From Bacillota bacterium (GTDB lineage Bacteria > Bacillota > Clostridia > Oscillospirales > CAG-272): 6,606 nucleotides of DNA. Location of the stretch: positions 1-6,606 of the forward strand of contig JAJQHI010000137.1 in assembly GCA_021199825.1 (NCBI GenBank). Direction: 5' to 3'. A model generated the notes under the pieces. That model saw only the letters and a program-made list of their open reading frames with translations. It searched no databases and was not told the DNA's origin. The position numbers were made by a program, and so were the translations under genes. This document shows positions 1 through 5,154 of the stretch, piece after piece; position 1 is the first letter of the stretch; each line of letters opens with the position of its first letter.

Positions 1-59
1 TTGGTTAGAGCAACCGGCTCATAACCGGTCGGTCCGGGGTTCGAGTCCCTGATGGCCCA
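1..59 (+). tRNA. tRNA with CAT anticodon (elongator Met or Ile2), 5' end cut off
   Basis: This is the 3' part of a tRNA gene whose 5' acceptor strand and part of the D stem lie outside the window. The anticodon stem ACCGG (13-17) pairs with CCGGT (25-29) around the loop CTCATAA, placing anticodon CAT at 20-22. The T arm is 35-51 with loop TTCGAGT, and the acceptor 3' strand is ATGGCCC (52-58) with discriminator A at 59. CCA is not encoded, since CTT follows. The anticodon stem lacks the three G-C pairs of initiator tRNA, so this is not tRNA-fMet. Elongator Met and the lysidine-modified Ile2 tRNA share this anticodon and cannot be told apart with the acceptor missing. Either would be a t6A substrate for the TsaD encoded downstream. 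Confidence 0.93.
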
Positions 60-63
60 CTTA

Positions 64-95
64 AAGCTCCGCTTTTTGCGGGGCTTCTTTCTTTT
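64..95 (+). terminator. Rho-independent terminator after the CAT tRNA
   Basis: A 9-bp stem is formed by 64-72 (AAGCTCCGC) and 78-86 (GCGGGGCTT), with one G-U pair and a TTTTT loop. The T-rich tail CTTTCTTTT (87-95) follows. It starts five bases after the tRNA discriminator base, so it most likely ends the tRNA transcript. Read on the minus strand the same stem is followed by only a short T run. It may therefore also serve the convergent membrane-protein gene, but less efficiently. Confidence 0.8.
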
Positions 96-97
96 GC

Positions 98-123
98 ATG
101 CTCACGCCTTTTTGCGTGAGCGT
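98..123. repeat. Inverted repeat over the minus-strand stop codon
   Basis: The 10-nt arms 98-107 and 114-123 pair with one G-U; the core CTCACGC/GCGTGAG is perfect, and the loop is 6 nt. The repeat covers the last codons and the TGA stop (complement of 102-104) of the minus-strand gene. Neither strand has a T run after it, so it is not a classical terminator by itself. It could protect the mRNA 3' end or help the neighbouring stem at 64-86. Confidence 0.5.
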
Positions 124-983
124 ATAGATACGGATACGGTCACTGCCGCCGCGCATGACAAAAGCACAAACGCCAATGACTGCGCCGTGAGCGAGGAGGA
201 GCATGACGACGATGATGTGCTGCCCGATACAATATCATCTCCTCTCCCAAGATAGTTGATGAGCATATTCCCATCGCTGTAAACATAAAGCTCACATATA
301 AGCGTGCGCGTCGCGTCGCTTTCAATGTCGTTTCTGAAGGTTCCGTTATTTTTATATATCTTGTAGTCAAGGTAATAGTAATACACATTGACTGATTCGC
401 CGTCCGCGTCAGTCGCCGAGGATATCGAATTGAACGTAATCTTTATATCGTAGAGCTTTTGCATGGTGAAGCGCTCTTTTATGACATCGGGGTAATTTTC
501 TTTGCATTCGTCTGTGAAAAAGTCGGCGTAGCTTTCATATTCGCCGTTTATCACCGCGTCAAGGTACGCGACAAAGAAATTGACGGTCGAGTCATACGAG
601 GAGTAGTCAGCTTCCGTGTCAAGCTCAAGATAAAACGTGTTGCTGTCCTTCACATACGCGAGCATGCGGTTCTTGTCCATGTAATCCTCATCCTCAAATA
701 TGTTCTCGTCGTAATCCGTCGCGTAAAAGCTGTAGCTCACAACCTTGTCGCTGAAGTCGCTTGTCGGTCCTGAGCTGTCATCCTCAAAAATCGACGATAT
801 AAAGCTTATCGCGGGCTCTCTTATGAACCACACCGCCACAATCAAAACCATCACGCACGCGGCGGTTATAATTCCCCGCTTCTGCTTTTTGAGCGAATCG
901 CTGCCCCGCCGGCTCTCGCCCTGTGTTACACCCGCGGCGGGCGTTTCCTCGGTTTTTCCCTGATTTTTTTCGTTCTCTTCCAT
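102..983 (-). CDS. Uncharacterised membrane-anchored protein with acidic exterior domain
   Basis: I do not recognise this 293-residue protein. Residues 1-36 are polar and charged (predicted cytoplasmic). Residues 37-54 form a hydrophobic segment preceded by KKQKR, fitting an uncleaved signal anchor. Residues 66-250 are acidic and rich in Asp, Glu, Tyr and Ser, predicted outside the cell. The stretch around 134-157 (NFFVAYLDAVINGEYE, then FF) resembles the opening helices of NTF2/SnoaL-like folds seen in many Clostridia surface proteins, but that is only a resemblance. The C-terminus has a Ser-rich linker (252-264), a second hydrophobic stretch (about 266-286) and the basic tail RSRKKA, without an LPXTG motif. 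The ATG is preceded by GGAGG (complement of 989-993) at 5-nt spacing. It is transcribed alone, divergent from the acyl carrier protein gene and convergent with the tRNA. The last 45 codons are less certain because another frame there is also hydrophobic. Confidence 0.8.
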   Translation of the reverse strand: MEENEKNQGKTEETPAAGVTQGESRRGSDSLKKQKRGIITAACVMVLIVAVWFIREPAISFISSIFEDDSSGPTSDFSDKVVSYSFYATDYDENIFEDEDYMDKNRMLAYVKDSNTFYLELDTEADYSSYDSTVNFFVAYLDAVINGEYESYADFFTDECKENYPDVIKERFTMQKLYDIKITFNSISSATDADGESVNVYYYYLDYKIYKNNGTFRNDIESDATRTLICELYVYSDGNMLINYLGRGDDIVSGSTSSSSCSSSLTAQSLAFVLLSCAAAVTVSVSIRSRKKA

Positions 984-1014
984 GTGAGCCTCCGAAATCG
1001 ATTTTTCGTCAGAT

Positions 1015-1043
1015 ATTTTATACCGAAATATCCCCGATTACAA
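1015..1043 (-). promoter_or_regulatory. Candidate sigma-A promoter for the minus-strand membrane protein
   Basis: Reading the minus strand, TTGTAA (complement of 1038-1043) and TAAAAT (complement of 1015-1020) are separated by 17 bases. They lie 32 bases or more upstream of the ATG and its GGAGG site. The match is fair rather than perfect, and nearby AT-rich alternatives exist (for example TATAAA overlapping the -10). Confidence 0.55.
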
Positions 1044-1107
1044 GCCCCAAGTGATACAAAAGTGTGAAAGTTTTCGCGCGCATATTTAAAAATTGAAAAA
1101 CAGCGCC

Positions 1108-1124
1108 CGAAAAGCGCATTTTCG
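1108..1124. promoter_or_regulatory. Inverted repeat just upstream of the acyl carrier protein promoter
   Basis: CGAAAA (1108-1113) and TTTTCG (1119-1124) form a perfect 6-bp inverted repeat around GCGCA. It ends two bases before the -35 box at 1127. The position suits a regulator binding site or an upstream contact. It does not resemble the FapR or FabT fatty-acid operators that I know. Short AT/GC-mixed repeats like this can occur by chance. Confidence 0.25.
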
Positions 1125-1126
1125 CG

Positions 1127-1155
1127 TTGACAAATACCGAGCTTTGCAATATAAT
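1127..1155 (+). promoter_or_regulatory. Consensus sigma-A promoter of the acyl carrier protein gene
   Basis: A perfect TTGACA (1127-1132) and a perfect TATAAT (1150-1155) are separated by exactly 17 bases. Transcription should begin near 1162, leaving a leader of about 35 nt that contains GGAGGT (1183-1188), 7 nt before the ATG. This arrangement predicts strong, largely constitutive expression, as expected for an abundant carrier protein. Confidence 0.93.
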
Positions 1156-1195
1156 AATTATCCGATAAAGACTTTATTCTGCGGAGGTACGATAC

Positions 1196-1417
1196 ATGTA
1201 CGAAAAGCTCAAGGAAATTCTTGTAACCGAACTTCAGATAGACGAGGGACTCATCACGCGTGACGCGGAGCTTATAAAGGATCTCGGAATCAACTCAATC
1301 GAGCTTGCCGATTTGGTGATGCTCTGCGAGGAGAGATTCGAGGTCGAGTTTGACGAGGAGCAGCTCGCAAAGCTTGTTACCGTCGGCGACGTTGTGAATT
1401 ACCTCGAAACACTCTGA
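1196..1417 (+). CDS. acpP: Acyl carrier protein (stand-alone, variant NSIEL attachment motif)
   Basis: Acyl carrier proteins hold growing acyl chains as thioesters on a 4'-phosphopantetheine arm in the cytoplasm, for fatty acid synthesis or related pathways. This 73-residue acidic protein has the family's usual length and four-helix pattern. The attachment serine is Ser34 in LGINSIEL; the canonical motif is DSL with Asp before Ser, so Asn33 and Ile35 are departures. Helix II continues ELADLVMLCEERF, matching the family. A GGAGGT site lies 7 nt upstream, and tandem stops TGA TAA end the gene. No fab gene or holo-ACP synthase is adjacent, and the gene has its own promoter and terminator, so it may be a secondary carrier rather than the main fatty-acid ACP. 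Family identity is secure; the exact pathway is not. Confidence 0.92.
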   Translation: MYEKLKEILVTELQIDEGLITRDAELIKDLGINSIELADLVMLCEERFEVEFDEEQLAKLVTVGDVVNYLETL

Positions 1418-1427
1418 TAAAACGGAC

Positions 1428-1459
1428 ATCGCCTCACGGTTCGCCGTGGGGCGATTTTT
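1428..1459 (+). terminator. Strong Rho-independent terminator after the acyl carrier protein gene
   Basis: A 12-bp stem (1428-1439 with 1444-1455, one G-U pair) closes on a TTCG tetraloop, which gives an extra-stable hairpin. A T run (1455-1459) follows directly. It starts 8 bases after the tandem stop codons, so the acyl carrier protein gene is probably a monocistronic unit. Confidence 0.9.
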
Positions 1460-1490
1460 CGCCCGCCCCGCTCAAAGTCGGATTTTGAGA

Positions 1491-1519
1491 TTGATTTTGC
1501 GCGGGAATAATGGTAGAAT
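1491..1519 (+). promoter_or_regulatory. Sigma-A promoter with extended -10 for the six-gene operon
   Basis: TTGATT (1491-1496) and TAGAAT (1514-1519) are 17 bases apart, and TGG directly precedes the -10 as an extended -10 element. The predicted start is about 1525-1527, giving a 50-nt leader before the deaminase gene. It is the only good promoter between the upstream terminator and the operon. Confidence 0.8.
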
Positions 1520-1523
1520 ATAA

Positions 1524-1550
1524 ATGCCGGAATATCGGCATCGATTTTTT
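1524..1550 (+). promoter_or_regulatory. Leader hairpin with T run at the operon transcription start
   Basis: ATGCCG (1524-1529) and CGGCAT (1536-1541) form a perfect 6-bp stem around GAATAT. Three bases later comes a run of six T (1545-1550). The hairpin would sit at the very 5' end of the transcript. It could stabilise the mRNA or, being terminator-like, lower expression. The stem is short and the T run is offset, so efficient termination is unlikely. Confidence 0.4.
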
Positions 1551-1576
1551 ATAAAAATTACATCGGGGAGTGCGTT

Positions 1577-2056
1577 ATGACACGTGTATCAAAGGAAAAC
1601 TATTATCTTGACATTGCCAAAACCGTATCGGAGCGCAGCACCTGCCTGCGCCGCAGATACGGCTCAATCATTGTAAAAAACGACGTGATAGTCGCGACGG
1701 GATATAACGGCGCGCCCCGCGGGCGCAAAAACTGCTGTGAGCTTGGATTCTGCGAGCGTGAGAGGCGCGGAATACCCCACGGGGAGCGATACGAGCTCTG
1801 CCGCAGCGTACACGCGGAGGCAAACGCCATCATAGCCGCGCCCCGCGAGCAAATGCTCGGCTCGACGCTTTATCTGTGCTGCACATCTCCCGACGACGGG
1901 CACGTCATCGCGGGGACGGAAAACTGCATGATGTGCAAGCGCCAGATAATAAACGCGGGAATTTCAACAGTCGTAATACGCGACACGGAGACTGAGTACC
2001 GCGTAATTGACACCGCCGAATGGATAGAAAACGACGATTCACTTTTGGGGGAATAA
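1577..2056 (+). CDS. dCMP deaminase family protein (zinc-dependent deoxycytidylate deaminase)
   Basis: Predicted to deaminate dCMP to dUMP in the cytoplasm, feeding thymidylate synthesis. The 159-residue protein has family signatures in order: LRRRYGSIIV, GYNGAPRG (42-49), a Cys-rich stretch (Cys53, Cys54, Cys59), the zinc and catalytic motif His79-Ala-Glu81 in SVHAEANAI, and the second zinc motif Cys117-x-x-Cys120 followed by KRQIINAGI. About ten extra residues before Cys117, and the ending WIENDDSL, fit a clostridial subgroup of ComEB-like deaminases as I remember it. The usual Pro before the first zinc Cys is Asn116. The start is set by GGGGAG (1565-1570), 6 nt before ATG. It is the first gene of the operon, and the next gene begins 9 bases after its TAA. 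The substrate could be another cytidine-type nucleotide; the family is clear. Confidence 0.92.
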   Translation: MTRVSKENYYLDIAKTVSERSTCLRRRYGSIIVKNDVIVATGYNGAPRGRKNCCELGFCERERRGIPHGERYELCRSVHAEANAIIAAPREQMLGSTLYLCCTSPDDGHVIAGTENCMMCKRQIINAGISTVVIRDTETEYRVIDTAEWIENDDSLLGE

Positions 2057-2065
2057 AATATCAAA

Positions 2066-2662
2066 ATGAATGTAAACGAAACAGGAAAAGCCACGGAATC
2101 GCTCGCTGCAGCCCCTTTACCTACACTTGAAAAAGAGGCGGTGAAAAGCTCGGCTTTTGCCGATGAGGTGATAAGCGAGGCGCTGTGCGAGGACATAGGG
2201 GACTCGCACCCATGCGTGCTTTTTATATGCACGGGCAACACCTGCCGCTCACCCATGGCTGAGGCGTACATGAAAAGCCGCGGATACAAAACGGCGTTCT
2301 CACGCGGTCTTTTTGACACGGGCGCACCCATATCAGATAAATCGGTGACAACCCTCAAGTCTCACGGAATAAACCCTGCCCCCGACAACAATTATACGGA
2401 TCATATTTCAAAAACGGTCGCTGCCGGTGACATTGCCCGCGCGGATATAGTGCTCGCCATGACAAATGAACAGCTGACAACACTCATTTTTTCTTTCCCG
2501 CAGTTTTCGGATAAGCTCGGTGTGATGCCGGGCGGTATTCCCGACCCATACGGCGGGGACCAGAAAAAATACGACGAGGCGCTTGAGGCGATTATATCGG
2601 CGCTTGACGAAATGTTTTTCACGGGTGGGAGCACCACGGGCAACACCAAGGGTGACGAATGA
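2066..2662 (+). CDS. Low-molecular-weight phosphatase, protein-arginine-phosphatase (YwlE-like) type, with N-terminal extension
   Basis: Low-molecular-weight phosphatases remove phosphate through a cysteine intermediate. Here the P-loop CTGNTCRS (55-62) supplies the nucleophile Cys55 and Arg61, and Asp160 in PDPYGGD is the general acid. Thr in CTGNTCR is the residue known from B. subtilis YwlE to favour phospho-arginine over phospho-tyrosine, so a role opposing an McsB-type arginine kinase is plausible; no such kinase gene is in the window. The catalytic domain spans about residues 50-190. The first 50 residues are an Ala/Glu-rich extension absent from typical ~150-residue members. Its codon use matches its neighbours and it fills the space after the deaminase gene, so I keep the ATG start. 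The ribosome site (GGGGGA, 2047-2052) is 13 nt away, rather far. In-frame GTG codons at 2141, 2168 and 2216 are possible alternatives. Its stop overlaps the rimI start by 4 bases. Confidence 0.87.
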   Translation: MNVNETGKATESLAAAPLPTLEKEAVKSSAFADEVISEALCEDIGDSHPCVLFICTGNTCRSPMAEAYMKSRGYKTAFSRGLFDTGAPISDKSVTTLKSHGINPAPDNNYTDHISKTVAAGDIARADIVLAMTNEQLTTLIFSFPQFSDKLGVMPGGIPDPYGGDQKKYDEALEAIISALDEMFFTGGSTTGNTKGDE

Positions 2663-3153
2663 CGGAGCCATCCCAAATCACGATAAAAAGGGCTACCGCC
2701 CTCGCGGAAGCTGCCCTTATGGACGGAATATACTCGCTTGAGGCGGAATGCTTCGGTGAGTCCGCTTGGTCACAAAAGGAGTTTGAGGCATCCGTTTCAG
2801 ACAGCTCACACGTCACGCTTTTCGCCGCGCTTTTTAAAGGCGGGGACGGCACTGATGTGCCCGTCGGTTTTTTGATGCTCGGTCACGCGGCGGACGAGGG
2901 CGAGATAATGAATATCGCCGTCAGGGGCGATTTTCGGCGGCGCGGGATAGGGCGCAGGCTGATGGCGGCAGCTGAGGCATACGCGCAGCTGCTCGGCGTG
3001 CGCGTGATTTTCCTTGAGGTGAGAGCGGCAAACGAGGGTGCGCGGGCACTTTACGAGCGTGTCGGATACTTCAAGGCTGCCGTGCGGCGCGGATATTACA
3101 AATCCCCGAAGGACGATGCCGTCATAATGAAAAAGCACATAGGAGAGACATGA
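2659..3153 (+). CDS. rimI: Ribosomal protein alanine N-acetyltransferase RimI (GNAT family)
   Basis: RimI transfers acetyl from acetyl-CoA to the N-terminal Ala of ribosomal protein S18, and in some bacteria to other N-termini. The 164-residue protein shows one GNAT domain: an N-terminal helix with ECFGESAWS (30-38, the RimI-type substrate-side motif), strand 4 EIMNIAV (82-88), the acetyl-CoA pyrophosphate loop R93-x-x-G96-x-G98, then FLEVRAANEGARALYERVGY and the tail GYYKSPKDDAVIM typical of RimI. It is slightly longer than the usual ~150 residues because of a loop near 60-67. ATGA overlaps join it to the gene on each side, implying translational coupling. AAGGGTG upstream serves as ribosome site. 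rimI directly before tsaD is a common order in Bacillota and supports the assignment over a generic GNAT enzyme. Confidence 0.92.
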   Translation: MTEPSQITIKRATALAEAALMDGIYSLEAECFGESAWSQKEFEASVSDSSHVTLFAALFKGGDGTDVPVGFLMLGHAADEGEIMNIAVRGDFRRRGIGRRLMAAAEAYAQLLGVRVIFLEVRAANEGARALYERVGYFKAAVRRGYYKSPKDDAVIMKKHIGET

Positions 3154-4160
3154 TAATACTTGCATTTGAAAGCTCGTGCGACGAGACGTCAGCCGCCGTC
3201 GTCGAGGCGAGCGGAAGCGGACGCCGGATTTTATCGAATATCGTCGCCTCGCAGATAGATATACACAAGCGGTTCGGCGGAGTTGTGCCTGAGGTCGCGG
3301 GCCGTGCCCACATTGAGGCTATTGCCAAAATCACGCATGAGGCGCTTGACACCGCGGGCGTTGGGATGGGAGACATCGACATTATAGGCGTGACGAACAC
3401 GCCGGGGCTCATAGGCGCGCTGCTCGTCGGCGTAAACTACGCAAAATCCCTCGCCTTTTCATACGGAAAGCCCATAGTCGCGGTCAATCACCTGAAGGGG
3501 CACGTCGACGCCGCGTATTTCGCGAGCGAGATGCTGACCCCTCCGTTTACAGCGCTTGTCGTTTCAGGCGCGCACACAAGCATAATGGACGTTTCCACAT
3601 ATACGGACTTTCGCGAGATAGGCTTTACGCGTGACGACGCGGCGGGAGAGGCGTTTGACAAGGCGGCGAGGGTTCTCGGCATTCCCTATCCGGGAGGTGC
3701 GGAGATGGACAGGCTCGCTTCCCTTGGCGACCCGACGGCGATAAAGCTTCCCTCACCCGCGATTTCGGGCGACTGCCTTGAGTTTTCGTTTTCCGGGCTC
3801 AAGACGGCGGTAGTCAATTACGTTCACAACGCAAAGGCGCGGGGAGATAAAATAAGCCGCGAGGACGTCGCTGCGTCCTTCACCGCGAAGGTGACAGAGG
3901 CGATAACCGAAAAGCTTTCGGCGGCTCTCACCGTCACAGGCTCAAAGCGCATGGTCATGGCGGGAGGCGTTGCCGCGAACTCGCACCTGCGGTGTGCCGT
4001 ATCGGATATGTGCGCCGAGATGGGTGTTGAATATTTCGCGCCTGAGATGAGTCTTTGCGGGGACAACGCCGCTATGATAGCGCTTGCGGCATATTACGAA
4101 TACATGGACGGCAATACTGCCGATACCTCGCTCAACGCCAAGGCGACGGGCGACGACTGA
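3150..4160 (+). CDS. tsaD: tRNA N6-adenosine threonylcarbamoyltransferase TsaD
   Basis: TsaD is the catalytic subunit that transfers the threonylcarbamoyl group from TC-AMP to A37 of tRNAs reading ANN codons, working with TsaB and TsaE. The 336-residue length is normal for the family. Visible motifs are ESSCDET (7-13), GGVVPEVAGRAH (43-54), the metal-binding pair His114 and His118 in NHLKGH, FSFSGLKTAV, MAGGVAANSHLR and the metal/nucleotide motif CGDNAAM. The common SGGH loop reads SGAH (139-142). The start overlaps the rimI stop (ATGA) and has AGGAGA at 3141-3146. TsaB and TsaE, often encoded just upstream, are not here and must lie elsewhere if the pathway is the usual bacterial one. Confidence 0.97.
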   Translation: MIILAFESSCDETSAAVVEASGSGRRILSNIVASQIDIHKRFGGVVPEVAGRAHIEAIAKITHEALDTAGVGMGDIDIIGVTNTPGLIGALLVGVNYAKSLAFSYGKPIVAVNHLKGHVDAAYFASEMLTPPFTALVVSGAHTSIMDVSTYTDFREIGFTRDDAAGEAFDKAARVLGIPYPGGAEMDRLASLGDPTAIKLPSPAISGDCLEFSFSGLKTAVVNYVHNAKARGDKISREDVAASFTAKVTEAITEKLSAALTVTGSKRMVMAGGVAANSHLRCAVSDMCAEMGVEYFAPEMSLCGDNAAMIALAAYYEYMDGNTADTSLNAKATGDD

Positions 4161-4171
4161 AGGAGAGAGCT

Positions 4172-5128
4172 TTGAAAATCACTCTTAATTATAATGACGG
4201 AATAATAAATCTGCCAGCCGCGGCAAAGCATAAGCTGAAGGACGCCTCAAGGGCGGATCTTGCAGCTCTTTTGCTCATCGCGTCAAAGGTCCCCTTCGGC
4301 AGCGGCGCCGGGATAACGGACGAGGAGCTGTCGGCAGCGGGAATATCGCCGGCGGAGCTTGACGCCGCCATATCCTTCTGGCGCGGCGCTGACGTTATGT
4401 CGGCAGAGGGTCAAACGGAAGCGCGCCAAGCTGAAAAACAAACCGCGTCAGCGTCGATGGGGGATGGCAAGCTTTTGCCTGACACCACAACAAGACTTTC
4501 GGCAAGCGAGGCTGCCGACGTGATGAAAAATCATCCCGAACGGCTGGAGCTTATAAACGCCTGCCAGCAGACAATGGGACGCATATTCAATATGTCAGAG
4601 TCAAGCCTCATTCTGAGCCTTCGCGAATGCCTCGGTGTCGGGGACGACTACATATTGATGCTCATCGCCTACGCCAAAGCGCACGACAAAAAAGCGGTGA
4701 AATACGTTGAGCGGATGGCGTACGGGCTTTACGAGCGCGACATTACGACCTCGGATGAGCTTGAGGAGTATCTGCAGCGCCTTGCCGCCGCTGAGGACGC
4801 AGAAACCAAATATAAGCGCATGGTCGGCGCTGACGGAAGGTCGCTTTCCAAAAAGGAAAAGGAGGCTGTTGGCAGGTGGGTCAACGATTACGGCGCGGAC
4901 TTTGAGCTGATTGAGGCGGCATACGAAAGAACCGTCACCGCCACGGGAAAGCTCTCCCTTCCCTACATGGACAAAATCATGTCCTCATGGCATGAGAAGG
5001 GTATAAAAACAGCCGCCGAGGCGGAAAACGAAAGCGCGCACCGCAAAGGAGCAGACGCAGTGTCCGCCGCGGGCAGCTTTGACACGGACGACTTTTTTGA
5101 AATGGCTGTGAAGCGCGGACTCGGATAA
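4172..5128 (+). CDS. DnaD-domain primosome protein (DnaD/DnaB-like), TTG start
   Basis: DnaD and DnaB of Bacillota remodel origin DNA and help bring the replicative helicase to the origin or to stalled forks. The 318-residue product has an N-terminal helical, winged-helix-like region (about 1-75), a low-complexity Ala/Glu/Gln/Ser linker (76-110), and two DnaD/DnaB_2-type helical domains (about 112-200 and 208-280). The second closes with PYMDKIMSSW then HEKGIKT, the family's C-terminal YxxxIxxxW signature, followed by an acidic-aromatic tail. The start is TTG at 4172 with AGGAGAG (4161-4167), directly after the tsaD stop. An in-frame ATG at 4055 would lengthen the protein, but those 39 codons lie inside tsaD and encode an Arg-rich stretch unlike the family. 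The next gene, a DnaC-like loader 26 bases downstream, supports a joint role in helicase loading. Whether it is the DnaD or DnaB equivalent cannot be decided. Confidence 0.9.
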   Translation: MKITLNYNDGIINLPAAAKHKLKDASRADLAALLLIASKVPFGSGAGITDEELSAAGISPAELDAAISFWRGADVMSAEGQTEARQAEKQTASASMGDGKLLPDTTTRLSASEAADVMKNHPERLELINACQQTMGRIFNMSESSLILSLRECLGVGDDYILMLIAYAKAHDKKAVKYVERMAYGLYERDITTSDELEEYLQRLAAAEDAETKYKRMVGADGRSLSKKEKEAVGRWVNDYGADFELIEAAYERTVTATGKLSLPYMDKIMSSWHEKGIKTAAEAENESAHRKGADAVSAAGSFDTDDFFEMAVKRGLG

Positions 5129-5154
5129 AGGCTATAACACAAGGAGAGACGAAG

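Noticed and set aside
1870..2358. Minus-strand open frame of 162 codons over the deaminase and phosphatase genes
   Set aside because: It is antisense to two genes with clear catalytic motifs and shows no family features; it is a by-product of codon bias.
4055..4171. ATG at 4055 as start of the DnaD-domain gene
   Set aside because: The extra 39 codons lie wholly within tsaD in another frame and give an Arg-rich sequence unlike the family, while TTG at 4172 has an ideal ribosome site.
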